Shown piece after piece: positions 7,785-15,385 of a stretch of 64,000 bases of DNA. Source of the stretch: Dokdonia sp. 4H-3-7-5 (GTDB taxonomy: Bacteria; Bacteroidota; Bacteroidia; Flavobacteriales; Flavobacteriaceae); the NCBI RefSeq assembly GCF_000212355.1, contig NC_015496.1, forward strand, positions 1,426,001 through 1,490,000, given 5' to 3'. Below the pieces are notes generated by a model that saw only the letters and a list, made by a program, of their open reading frames with translations, did not search any database and had not been told where the DNA came from. Position numbers and translations under genes: made by a program. Within the stretch, counting starts at the first letter, position 1. Each line of letters opens with the position of its first letter.

Positions 7785-8150
7785 CTAGGCTTTGCTTCTA
7801 TTAAAAGTATCAATTAACTTAAAATTTCTTCTCGTATGCCACACATAGCCTATTGCAAGTGGCGTGTAAAGTGCAATAATTAAGGCGATATAGGTGATGT
7901 CTGTGAGAAAGTAGTAGGCAGAAGATAATATTACAACACCTACAATTGCAACCTCCAAAACTGCATGACGTATGCGTTTTGAGAGTTTTGCTTTGAGCTG
8001 GTTTATAGTAAAGGTGGTAGTGACCCCGCATCGGTTACATTTTTTTGAAATGCTTGCACCTATTTGTTTTGAAAGTTCAGGACGTGTGCCTGCAAGAACA
8101 TTTAAGCTCAAGTGGTTATGGCAACTTTTACAAACTCCGTATACAATCAT
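7785..8150 (-). CDS. Small zinc-ribbon membrane protein of unknown function
   Basis: I do not recognise a named family. The 121-residue product starts at MIVYGVCKSC. A longer reading frame begins at 8183 but would run into the terminator hairpin at 8176-8206, so the ATG at 8150 is preferred. The N-terminus carries CKSCH and, about 30 residues later, CNRCG, a four-cysteine zinc-ribbon pattern. It is followed by two hydrophobic spans (about residues 62-80 and 85-103) and a basic tail. A cytoplasmic metal-binding head tethered to the membrane is the likely layout. Same-strand neighbours are aat and the DUF3127 gene, the latter separated by a terminator. Confidence 0.7.
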   Translation of the reverse strand: MIVYGVCKSCHNHLSLNVLAGTRPELSKQIGASISKKCNRCGVTTTFTINQLKAKLSKRIRHAVLEVAIVGVVILSSAYYFLTDITYIALIIALYTPLAIGYVWHTRRNFKLIDTFNRSKA

Positions 8151-8175
8151 AGGTTGATAAAGGTGTAAAAATAAA

Positions 8176-8206
8176 GAACCCAAAACAAGTTAATTGTTTT
8201 GGGTTC
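8176..8206 (-). terminator. Rho-independent terminator after the DUF3127 gene
   Basis: A perfect 13-bp stem (8176-8188 with 8194-8206), 5-nt loop. On the minus strand a T-rich tract follows. It ends transcription of the DUF3127 gene before the zinc-ribbon gene. Confidence 0.85.
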
Positions 8207-8234
8207 AAATATCAATACGTTGACCTTTATCGTC

Positions 8235-8618
8235 TTAAAATGGTAGATCGTCGTGATCGTCACTATTTAAGTTTGTTGCAGGCTCAAATGAATCTGCAGG
8301 AGGCATAGGAGGAAGTGGTTGACCACCACCTGCATTTTCAGCAGATACATTCTCAATGCGCCATCCTTGGATAGAGTTAAAATACTTAGTCTCACCTTGT
8401 GGATTTACCCACTCGCGTCCTCTTAAGTTAATGCTCACTTTTACATTTTGACCAACAGCATAGTTGTTCAAAAGATCTGTTTTATCTTGTACAAACTCCA
8501 CCATAATGTGCTGTGGGTATTGCTCTTCTGTCGTTACGACAAGTTCTCTTTTTCTAAAGCCGTTGCTCCCAAATGTTTGAGTCTCACCGACCATCTTTAC
8601 TTTACCTTGTACTTCCAT
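8235..8618 (-). CDS. DUF3127 protein, OB-fold-like with an SSB-type acidic tip
   Basis: The 127-residue protein starts at MEVQGKVK. A TTG nine bases upstream is in frame, but the ATG fits the family. Residues 1-95 form a beta-rich domain (GETQTFGSNGFRKRELVV, QDKTDLLNNY, SINLRGREW) typical of DUF3127, a Bacteroidetes family likened to single-stranded DNA-binding OB folds. After a Gly/Pro-rich linker the protein ends in DDHDDLPF. This closely mirrors the acidic DDIPF-type tip that SSB proteins use to recruit repair and replication enzymes. A nucleic-acid role is plausible but unproven. Confidence 0.82.
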   Translation of the reverse strand: MEVQGKVKMVGETQTFGSNGFRKRELVVTTEEQYPQHIMVEFVQDKTDLLNNYAVGQNVKVSINLRGREWVNPQGETKYFNSIQGWRIENVSAENAGGGQPLPPMPPADSFEPATNLNSDDHDDLPF

Positions 8619-8654
8619 CGCGTTCAATTATTAGGGTGTAAATTTATGAAAATC

Positions 8655-9530
8655 CTAGCGTTTTGCGAGCAGAACTCTCCACGCATTATCCACATTTTTT
8701 TTATCTAAATATTCCTTTGCCAGTTTATGCACCGTTTCCTCACTTGCTGTGGCAAGATTTGTTCTTAAATCTTCATGTTGTGCTATAAAGTCAGAAATCT
8801 CATCTTCGGTAGGTAGCTGCTCTACATTACCTAACGTACCTAAGTCGTTACCAGTGAGTATCGTACTATTTCTTATTTCTTGAGGGATCATATCCACCCC
8901 TATGCCAGTTCTTAAAACAGGTTTAGGCACTTCAAAAAGTCCATCTTTTGCTCTACTATACCAGTTTGCACCCATACGTGAGACTTGATCTATCTTGAGA
9001 GGATCTATTGCTCCATGAGCATCTAGTACCTCCTCATCAATATGCATTTTTAAAATCTCGCAAATTACAAGATTTCCCGCGCCACCTTGATCACCTAGTG
9101 GCTTTACCTCAATTACTTTACACTCAAACTGTACAGGAGCCTCTGCAACGCAAGGAGGTTGCACCATCTCAGATGGTTTTTCAGTAAGTCCAGACTTTGT
9201 AAACTCGTTTACACCTTTTGCATAAGCCGTACTTGCAAGTGACATTTGTTGCACCATTGCATAGTTTACAATGTTTACAGTACATTCAGGTACTTCAAGT
9301 ACGTTATCTAGCGTGTGTTTTGTGGTGTTATCACGACCACTTCTAGAAGGTGAATACACAAGAATAGGAGGATTTGCCCCAAAGACATTAAAAAAGCTAA
9401 AAGGAGCAAGATTTACTTTACCATTCTTATCTACCGTACTTGCAAATGCAATAGGACGCGGTCCCACAGCACCTGTAAGGTGAGCAAATAATTGTGGAAC
9501 TGGAATTTCTTTAGGATCTATCGTGAGCAT
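8655..9530 (-). CDS. Flavin reductase family protein (FMN-binding split barrel)
   Basis: The N-terminal 190 residues match the flavin reductase-like split beta-barrel: GPRPIAFASTVDKNGKVNLAPFSFFNVFGANPPILVYSPS near the start is the FMN-binding block. The C-terminal 90 residues are helical and charged (EDEISDFIAQHEDLRTNLA...VHKLAKEYLDKKNVDNAW). Proteins of this form (about 290 aa) are common in Flavobacteria and bind flavin; the electron acceptor is unknown. The start at MLTIDPKEIPVPQ fits the family. It is 36 bp upstream of the DUF3127 gene on the same strand, so the two may be co-transcribed. Confidence 0.85.
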   Translation of the reverse strand: MLTIDPKEIPVPQLFAHLTGAVGPRPIAFASTVDKNGKVNLAPFSFFNVFGANPPILVYSPSRSGRDNTTKHTLDNVLEVPECTVNIVNYAMVQQMSLASTAYAKGVNEFTKSGLTEKPSEMVQPPCVAEAPVQFECKVIEVKPLGDQGGAGNLVICEILKMHIDEEVLDAHGAIDPLKIDQVSRMGANWYSRAKDGLFEVPKPVLRTGIGVDMIPQEIRNSTILTGNDLGTLGNVEQLPTEDEISDFIAQHEDLRTNLATASEETVHKLAKEYLDKKNVDNAWRVLLAKR

Positions 9531-9585
9531 ACATATTGATTTTAAAAGTGTATCAAAAATAGGAATTCTTTAAGGGTATTAATAA

Positions 9586-9601
9586 CGCTTTCGCGAAAGC
9601 T
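9586..9601. repeat. Iterated palindrome copy 4 (exact core, intergenic)
   Basis: Exact core at 9587-9600, between the divergent flavin reductase gene and the 39-aa peptide gene. The stretch 9602-9794 otherwise shows no gene and no convincing promoter. Confidence 0.94.
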
Positions 9602-9794
9602 TAACAACAACCTCTATAGCACTATAAGAAAAGGTGTCTAGCAGCTCTATTAATAAGTCTTTCGTGTATGCTGTTTAAGAATAACTTATTAATATAGGGG
9701 TTTACGCCCTTGTAAATTCACGCTATTATATCCCTTAGAGATCCATAAATCTGGTTCATATTTGTAATGTATTAATCACTTAAAAAAATATGTC

Positions 9795-9914
9795 ATGAAT
9801 ACAAATACGGAAGAGTGGGGACTTCTAGAAGAAATTTTTCAAGATGAGGAATTTGATGTTTCTTATTTCTCAATAGAGTTTCCAGATGGTAGCTCATATG
9901 AGTATCAAGGATAG
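9795..9914 (+). CDS. Acidic 39-aa peptide, unrecognised
   Basis: An ATG opens a 39-codon frame ending at TAG 9912-9914. The peptide starts MNTNTEEWGLLEEIFQ and ends FPDGSSYEYQG. It is strongly acidic, with no signal peptide or membrane span. A well-formed terminator lies 51 bp after the stop, so the region 9795-10003 looks like a complete short transcription unit. It resembles no family I know. It could be a small regulatory peptide or a secreted or modified precursor; nothing in the sequence decides. The next gene is the SPFH-domain protein. Confidence 0.5.
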   Translation: MNTNTEEWGLLEEIFQDEEFDVSYFSIEFPDGSSYEYQG

Positions 9915-9965
9915 ATGATAAGCCACCATACATTGTTTTGAGCTGCCTTTATATAGGCAAATAAG

Positions 9966-10003
9966 ACCTGCTATTGTTTGAGGGAACGATAGTAGGTTTT
10001 TTT
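9966..10003 (+). terminator. Rho-independent terminator after the 39-aa peptide gene
   Basis: Stem arms 9966-9974 and 9989-9997 pair over nine or more bases with one G-T pair, then a run of T's to 10003. It separates the small peptide gene from the SPFH gene. Confidence 0.8.
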
Positions 10004-10052
10004 ATACTCCTTTTTTCATAACTTTAAAACACAAAATAAAACAACACAACCT

Positions 10053-11192
10053 ATGGATATTTTCAGTAAAATTAAAGAGAAACTCAGTAATGAGTTTATA
10101 GATATTGTCGAGTGGTTAGACTATACAGATGACACCATTGCTCACCGTTTTGAGCGCTATCAAAATGAGATAAAAAATGGTGCAAAGCTTGTTGTACGTG
10201 AAGGACAGACGGCAGTGTTTGTAAATGAAGGCCAACTGGCAGATGTGTTTACACCTGGAACGTATGATCTAACAACTCAGAATTTACCAATTTTATCTAC
10301 TATTAAAGGTTGGAAATATGGCTTTAACTCTCCATTTAAAGCAGAAGTTTATTTTGTAAACACACACTTATTCACAGATGAAAAGTGGGGAACTAAAAAC
10401 CCAATTACGTTAAGTGATGATCGTTTCGGACTTGTAGAAATTCGCGCTTTTGGAACCTATGCCTTTAAAATTGCAGATGCTGGAAAGTTTATTGTAGACA
10501 TCGTAGGGACAGATAACAACTTTACAAATTTTGAGATTAATGAGCACCTCAAAAGTCTCATTGCAACAAGATTTACAGATACGGTAGGAGAAGCAAATCT
10601 TCCTATAGAGCTGTATGCTGCAAATACTTCAGAGCTTTCTGAGACGTGCCAAGAGGTAATGAAGCCAGAGTTCATGTCTGTAGGTATTTCTCTTGAGAAG
10701 TTTTACATCGAGAATGTATCGATGCCAGAAGACCTCAAGAAAGAAATATTTGAATACAGTCGTCTGGATAAAATAGATCTAGATAAACTTACTAAGTTTA
10801 AAACTGCAAAAGCTATAGAAGCTGCAGCGACAAATGAAGGTGGTACTGCAGGAGCAGGAATGGGTATGGGAATGGGCTTTGTACTTGCACAACAAATGGG
10901 CGGAATGATGTCTCCACAAATGGGCGGACAACAACAAGCACAACCACAAATGAATCAAGGTGGAATGATGCCGCCACCTATGCCAGCCGCAGTACAATAT
11001 TTTTATGCGGTAAACGGTGCGCAACAAGGACCCGTAAGTATAGATCAACTCAAGGCTTTATTTGCAAACCGCACTATCAATAAGGAGAGTCTTGTGTGGA
11101 AGCAAGGAATGGCTGCATGGACTGCATTGCAAGAGGTGGAAGAGCTTAAGTCTTTCTTAGGAGGTAACACACCGCCGCCGTTACCACAATAA
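10053..11192 (+). CDS. SPFH-domain protein with C-terminal GYF_2 domain
   Basis: The 379-residue protein has an SPFH/band-7-like domain (about 40-245) of the type often annotated as virion core protein (YdjI-like), containing GQTAVFVNEGQLADVFTPG and FGLVEIRAFGTY. A Gly/Met/Gln-rich flexible region (about 265-315, with repeated MGMG, MGG and PPPMP) follows. The C-terminal GYF_2-type domain (QYFYAVNGAQQGPVSIDQL to about 372) ends in a proline-rich tail. It has no N-terminal membrane span. GYF_2 domains bind proline-rich peptides. The next gene, 63 bp downstream, encodes a membrane-anchored zinc-ribbon protein, and the two families often co-occur. A scaffold or membrane-stress role is inferred. 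Confidence 0.8.
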   Translation: MDIFSKIKEKLSNEFIDIVEWLDYTDDTIAHRFERYQNEIKNGAKLVVREGQTAVFVNEGQLADVFTPGTYDLTTQNLPILSTIKGWKYGFNSPFKAEVYFVNTHLFTDEKWGTKNPITLSDDRFGLVEIRAFGTYAFKIADAGKFIVDIVGTDNNFTNFEINEHLKSLIATRFTDTVGEANLPIELYAANTSELSETCQEVMKPEFMSVGISLEKFYIENVSMPEDLKKEIFEYSRLDKIDLDKLTKFKTAKAIEAAATNEGGTAGAGMGMGMGFVLAQQMGGMMSPQMGGQQQAQPQMNQGGMMPPPMPAAVQYFYAVNGAQQGPVSIDQLKALFANRTINKESLVWKQGMAAWTALQEVEELKSFLGGNTPPPLPQ

Positions 11193-11255
11193 TATTGTAT
11201 AACTAAAACCTTTTGAGGTGCGTATTCCTAAATATGCACCTTTCATTATTCCTAT

Positions 11256-12359
11256 ATGGAAGAAACACCCATTCATAAAACTGAACTTAAAAAAGCCTGT
11301 ATAAATTGTGGTGCAGAGCTTAAGTATAAGCCAGGTACAACGTCTATTACCTGTGAGTACTGCGGGCATCAAGAAAAAATATCACTTGAGACCAGTAAGT
11401 TTGAAGAACTAGAGCTTTATCCTTATTTGGATAAAATGGGAGATCAAAAAAACAGCGAAGAAATCTCAATGCTTCACTGTAAAAACTGTGGGGCAAACCA
11501 GCATGTAGAAGAACATTATAAATCCCTGCATTGCGTGTATTGCAGTATGCCGCTCATACTTGAAGATATGCGAAAGGAAAACTGGATTTTGCCAGGAGCT
11601 GTATTACCATTTCAAATAGATCAGGGTGCCTCGTTTACTATTTTTAAAAAGTGGGTAAATGGGTTGTGGTGGGCTCCTAATAAATTAAAGAAAGCTTCAC
11701 TAGATCCACAATTTACAAAGGGACTGTATTTACCTTACTGGACCTTTGATGCGCAGCTTGCTGCAAACTATACGGGCCAGCGAGGGGAGTACTACTATGT
11801 GACAGAAACCTATCGAGATAGTAAAGGAAAAACGCAATCTAGACAGGTGCAAAAAACGAGATGGTATCCTGCTTCTGGCAGTGTATCTGGATTTGTAGAT
11901 GACACCTTGGTAGAAGCCTCAAAACAACGAGCAGGAAGAGTTCCTTCTAAAATTGCTAGATGGGATCTTAAAAAATTGCAACCCTTCAACAGCGGGTTTT
12001 TATCTGGTTTTGTGACAGAAAAATATACGATTCCTCTCAAAGATGGTTATGGTAAATCTCGTGATGTTGCAAAGCAAATAGCATCTACTTGGGCAGCTAG
12101 AGACATAGGAGGCGATACACAACGAGTGTCATCTATAGACATGAAGCTCGCAGAGGAGACGTTTAAACACATTTTATTACCCGTTTATGTGAGTTCATAC
12201 CGCTATAACGGTAAGGAATATAACTTTTTTGTTAATGGAGAAACGGGAGCACTCTCTGGAAAACGACCGTATTCATTCTGGAAGATTTTCTTTGCGATAC
12301 TAGCGGGTCTTATGGTGATAGGAGTTATTGTTTTGCTAGGAAATAATGGCCAGCAGTAA
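11256..12359 (+). CDS. Zinc-ribbon membrane protein partnered with the SPFH protein
   Basis: The protein (367 aa) begins with two zinc ribbons: CINCG...CEYCG (about residues 16-36) and CKNCG...CVYCS (about 74-96). A long beta-rich region with aromatic motifs (GLWWAPNKLKKASLDPQFTKG, YLPYWTFDAQL, TRWYPASGSVSGF) follows, then one C-terminal membrane span (about 340-362). Homologues are often mislabelled as PriA-like helicase because of the ribbons; no helicase motifs exist here. It lies 63 bp after the SPFH-GYF_2 gene and probably forms a two-gene unit with it. The molecular function is unknown. Confidence 0.78.
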   Translation: MEETPIHKTELKKACINCGAELKYKPGTTSITCEYCGHQEKISLETSKFEELELYPYLDKMGDQKNSEEISMLHCKNCGANQHVEEHYKSLHCVYCSMPLILEDMRKENWILPGAVLPFQIDQGASFTIFKKWVNGLWWAPNKLKKASLDPQFTKGLYLPYWTFDAQLAANYTGQRGEYYYVTETYRDSKGKTQSRQVQKTRWYPASGSVSGFVDDTLVEASKQRAGRVPSKIARWDLKKLQPFNSGFLSGFVTEKYTIPLKDGYGKSRDVAKQIASTWAARDIGGDTQRVSSIDMKLAEETFKHILLPVYVSSYRYNGKEYNFFVNGETGALSGKRPYSFWKIFFAILAGLMVIGVIVLLGNNGQQ

Positions 12360-12413
12360 TGTAGATTATTAACTAACTCATGAGCTATGTAGTCTCTGTG
12401 TCAAAAGTCAACT

Positions 12414-12764
12414 ATGGAAGATAAGCAAGATAAAAATTTAACTTGGAGTGATTTTACTAAGGTAGAAATGCGAGTAGGCACCATCTTATCTGCAGAGGTT
12501 TTTGCAGAGGCTAGAAATCCATCCTATAAAATGGTTGTGGACTTTGGTGAGCACGGTAAAAGAAAAACATCTGCACAAATCACGGAGTTGTATACGACTC
12601 AAGAACTAGTGGGAAGGCAAGTGGTTGCAGTCCTTAATTTTCCTCCTAAGCAAATTGCAACAATGATGAGTGAGTGTCTCGTTTTGGGAGGGTTGGGAAA
12701 TGAGAAGGATGTTATTTTAATAGCTCCAGATAGAGAAGTAGCAAATGGCACGCAAATAGGTTAA
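12414..12764 (+). CDS. csaA: CsaA-type tRNA-binding-domain protein
   Basis: The 116-residue protein consists of one OB-fold tRNA-binding domain. It contains FTKVEMRVGTILSAEVF, the NPSYKM segment (pocket region), FGEHGKRKTSAQITELYT, VVAVLNFPPKQIA and the final SECLVLGG. This is the CsaA family, reported as a chaperone/export-related and tRNA-binding protein. It stands alone between the zinc-ribbon gene and osmC, with palindrome copy 5 downstream. Confidence 0.88.
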   Translation: MEDKQDKNLTWSDFTKVEMRVGTILSAEVFAEARNPSYKMVVDFGEHGKRKTSAQITELYTTQELVGRQVVAVLNFPPKQIATMMSECLVLGGLGNEKDVILIAPDREVANGTQIG

Positions 12765-12853
12765 TGACTTTCAACTTCCTCAAAACAAGTGTAGACTATG
12801 AGTTGAGGTCATTATAAAGCTTTGTTAAAGATGATGTTATATGTTGTTAATAC

Positions 12854-12869
12854 CGCTTTCGCGAAAGCG
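12854..12869. repeat. Iterated palindrome copy 5 (exact, intergenic)
   Basis: CGCTTTCGCGAAAGCG between csaA and the OsmC gene (same direction), 89 bp after the csaA stop and 72 bp before the OsmC start. Confidence 0.95.
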
Positions 12870-12941
12870 TAATCTAATTACTTTTACTTCATATTAATAA
12901 CAGCGATGAAGACATGTTCTTGTCGTTTTAAATTACCATTT

Positions 12942-13358
12942 ATGAAATTTACAAGGAAAGCAAGCGCTCATTGGGCAGGAAGTGGAAAGGAAGGTAAAGG
13001 ATCAATATCAACAGAAAGTACTGTATTAGATAAAGCACAATATGCATTTGGGACAAGATTTGAAGATGGAGTAGGGACTAACCCAGAAGAGCTTATAGGT
13101 GCTGCACATTCCGGTTGTTATACAATGCAATTGAGTTTCTTGTTAAATGAAGAAGATTTTGTTGCAGATAGTCTTGACACAGATGCTCACGTAACTTTTG
13201 AAGATGGCGAAATCACCACCATCAAGTTAGTAACCAAAGGTAAAGTGCCAAATATTTCAAAAGAGAAATTTGAAGAGATTGCTCAAAAAGCAAAGGAAGT
13301 ATGCCCACTGTCTAAACTTATGAAAGCAGAAATCACATTAGACGCCACATTATTATAG
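12942..13358 (+). CDS. OsmC/Ohr family peroxiredoxin
   Basis: The protein (138 aa) detoxifies organic hydroperoxides with a pair of reactive cysteines. Both are present: the first in GAAHSGCYTMQLS (about residue 59), the second in KEVCPLSKL (about 120). The start MKFTRKASAHWAG is typical. An upstream in-frame ATG (12906) would add 12 atypical residues and is rejected. A strong terminator follows. The family tolerates several substrates, so whether it is OsmC or Ohr in the strict sense is open. Confidence 0.88.
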   Translation: MKFTRKASAHWAGSGKEGKGSISTESTVLDKAQYAFGTRFEDGVGTNPEELIGAAHSGCYTMQLSFLLNEEDFVADSLDTDAHVTFEDGEITTIKLVTKGKVPNISKEKFEEIAQKAKEVCPLSKLMKAEITLDATLL

Positions 13359-13380
13359 TAAATAGCTTTTTATAAAATGA

Positions 13381-13418
13381 AAGTCCGCTATGAAATGTAT
13401 CATAGCGGACTTTTTTTT
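13381..13418 (+). terminator. Rho-independent terminator after osmC
   Basis: A perfect 13-bp stem (13381-13393 with 13400-13412), 6-nt loop, then a run of eight T's. It lies between the convergent OsmC and HhH-like genes. Confidence 0.92.
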
Positions 13419-13435
13419 ATGGAATACTGTGTTAC

Positions 13436-14119
13436 TTACGCCTTACCATAATCATGCTCATCTTGCCATTTTTTGAGCTCTGCCCATTTTCCTAGTGCTG
13501 CCATTTCTGCTTGCATAGGCCATGTCCCTGGACGATGTATTTCATAGCGTTTTCCACCAGAATTAAGTACTTCCTGGCACTTCTCTACAGAAGTGCTTGC
13601 TAGTGCTGCCCAAGTTTTAATATCATGATTATGAAATAGCTCTGAGATTTTTGGTCCTATGCCCTCTACGATGGTGAGGTCATTCTCTCTTACTTTTTTC
13701 TTCCCGTAGGCACCTTTTGCAACTGCTGCATCAAACGGTACGCCTATAATACCTGTAGATGGTGATGGTTCACTAGTATTTGTATTTTCAATAACTGTTT
13801 TACTTGTAGCTGCCCCTGCCGCAAATGAACTTGCGATGCTCGCGGTACTAGTTGCCGCCAAGGGAGCTTTTTTTGCTAGACTAAGCTTAGACTCACTTGA
13901 AGCTAAATCTGCCTCTAAGGATGTAGTTTTACGAGTACACGCATCTAGATCTGCTTGTAGTGACGTTGTTTTGCGTTTGCAAGCATCAAGATCTGCGCTG
14001 TAGTCTATTGTTTTATTATTACTACTGCCAAAAAGGCGACCCAATAAATATCCTAAAATACCGCAGATGACACCCGCGATGAGTGGCCATATCCAGCAAG
14101 CTATGTTTGAAAAATCCAT
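13436..14119 (-). CDS. Membrane-anchored coiled-coil protein with a HhH-like C-terminal domain
   Basis: The 227-residue protein has an N-terminal membrane span (about 8-30), then a short coiled coil built of two 14-residue repeats (residues 42-55 and 56-69) that differ at two positions. A low-complexity Ala/Ser/Thr linker follows, then a C-terminal domain with DLTIVEGIGPKISELFHNHDIKTWAALA. That is a helix-hairpin-helix-type segment as seen in L21-like/DUF4332-like proteins, followed by a Trp-rich tail. HhH segments usually bind DNA or RNA, yet here the domain sits on a membrane anchor. It is 21 bp downstream of the OmpA-like gene on the same strand, so the two form an operon. Confidence 0.75.
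   Translation of the reverse strand: MDFSNIACWIWPLIAGVICGILGYLLGRLFGSSNNKTIDYSADLDACKRKTTSLQADLDACTRKTTSLEADLASSESKLSLAKKAPLAATSTASIASSFAAGAATSKTVIENTNTSEPSPSTGIIGVPFDAAVAKGAYGKKKVRENDLTIVEGIGPKISELFHNHDIKTWAALASTSVEKCQEVLNSGGKRYEIHRPGTWPMQAEMAALGKWAELKKWQDEHDYGKA
13913..13996 (-). repeat. Two tandem 42-bp units encoding a coiled-coil repeat
   Basis: Two consecutive 14-residue (two-heptad) units with the shared pattern ADLDAC-x-RKTTSL, differing at two residues. Both keep a cysteine at the same place, which could form inter-chain disulfides. Confidence 0.85.
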
Positions 14120-14140
14120 AATTATTTTGTTTTTGGTCTG

Positions 14141-15061
14141 TTAGTTTAGTGTGATGACTGCGCGTCTGTTTTTATTGTGTCCTTCCTCAGTATCATTTGT
14201 TTCAATAGGGCTACGCTCTCCTTTTGAAACTGTTTTGATTTTTGATTCCGGAATACCGTTGTTTGCAAGGTATGCCTTTGCAAACTCTGCTCTTTCTAAT
14301 CCTAATCTATCGTTAGTTGTGAGGCTACCTTGACTGTCTGTGTGTCCTTCAACAGTGATGGTTGCACCTTCTTTTTTATCAAGATAACAGCTTATGTCTC
14401 CTATTTGTAAGCGTTTTTTCTCGCTTAGTGTTACAGAGGCTTCTCCATAATTGAAGTACAATACTAGTGGGTCTGCTCTTAGGCTATTCTCTATGTCTTG
14501 TAGTGCCGTATTAGTAGCATCAAGATCTCCATTTGCCTGGTTAAAAATCCTGTATTCTATAGGGCCTTTGTAAACGTTGCCATCAGAAACTATTGATGCG
14601 CGTAGCTCTCCGTATGTGTTAATACGGCTGGAGGGAATTCCTTGATCAACAAAATAGTTTTTTACCGAATTTGATCTAGCAAGTCCAAGATCTGCAAATG
14701 CTGAGGTGTTTTTTTCTCCACTATCATAATATCCTGTGATATCTATCATCTTATCTTCATTACCGGCAGTCTCAAAATATGTTTTGAATTGATTTACACC
14801 ATCTGTAACTTCTCCAGAGATAGGAGGTAGTATTGAAAATGATGAAGTGTTGAAGTTAAAATTGTCGTTGCTAGTAAAAGCAAATTTCCCATCGGGCCCT
14901 TTAAGATTAAAGGCCATTGAGGTTGCTACTTCTGGGGTAGCTACTGCAGGAGGATTGTTAATAGTTGTTTCTCTTTGATTGTTTTGTGAATCACTACTTT
15001 GAGTAGTGTTACAACAAAAAATCCATGCGAGAATCATACAAATAACAATCGTAAGCAGCAT
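14141..15061 (-). CDS. OmpA-family protein with two OmpA-like domains
   Basis: The protein (306 aa) opens with a hydrophobic segment (residues 1-17) ending in FCC, either a signal anchor or an unusual lipoprotein signal. Residues about 75-175 look like a diverged OmpA-C domain (MIDITGYYDSGEKN...LGLARSNSVKNYFVDQGIPSSRINTYGE). Residues about 195-306 are a canonical one: FNYGEASVTLSEKK, EGHTDSQGS, NDRLGLERAEFAKAYL and NKNRRAVI, with the peptidoglycan-binding Asp and Arg positions kept. It probably links the envelope to peptidoglycan. It forms an operon with the HhH-like membrane protein downstream. The region 15062-15296 upstream shows no gene and no clear promoter. Confidence 0.85.
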   Translation of the reverse strand: MLLTIVICMILAWIFCCNTTQSSDSQNNQRETTINNPPAVATPEVATSMAFNLKGPDGKFAFTSNDNFNFNTSSFSILPPISGEVTDGVNQFKTYFETAGNEDKMIDITGYYDSGEKNTSAFADLGLARSNSVKNYFVDQGIPSSRINTYGELRASIVSDGNVYKGPIEYRIFNQANGDLDATNTALQDIENSLRADPLVLYFNYGEASVTLSEKKRLQIGDISCYLDKKEGATITVEGHTDSQGSLTTNDRLGLERAEFAKAYLANNGIPESKIKTVSKGERSPIETNDTEEGHNKNRRAVITLN

Positions 15062-15296
15062 ACCTAGAAGGTATCACATTTTCTTACTCATTTGGTTGTT
15101 TTTTAGGTGGTTACTGTTTCTTAAAGTTAGTTAAAATATTAACACTTACAACTTTTGAGCTTTGATATTCAGTAGATTATGTATTTGCTCGATGATTTTA
15201 AGAGATTAATCGAATAAAAATTATCAATTTCTAACGCAAGACGTAGGTTTTATACTGTTTTACTCATATTGAGAAGAGTGGGTTTGATGTGTTCAA

Positions 15297-15311
15297 ATTT
15301 TCGCGAAAGCG
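15297..15311. repeat. Iterated palindrome copy 6 (two mismatches, intergenic)
   Basis: The core position 15297-15310 has two changes in the left arm; TTTCGCGAAAGCG is intact. It lies a few bases beyond the T-run of the minus-strand terminator of the aldehyde dehydrogenase gene. Confidence 0.75.
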
Positions 15312-15314
15312 CAT

Positions 15315-15350
15315 AAAAAAACCGCTTCCTTATTATGGGAAACGGTTTTT
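15315..15350 (-). terminator. Rho-independent terminator after amaB
   Basis: Arms 15318-15329 and 15338-15349 pair with one C-A mismatch; on the minus strand T's follow the stem. Palindrome copy 6 begins immediately after. Confidence 0.82.
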
Positions 15351-15385
15351 GAGAACGTTATTCTTTATCTTAAAGAGATAGTCTC

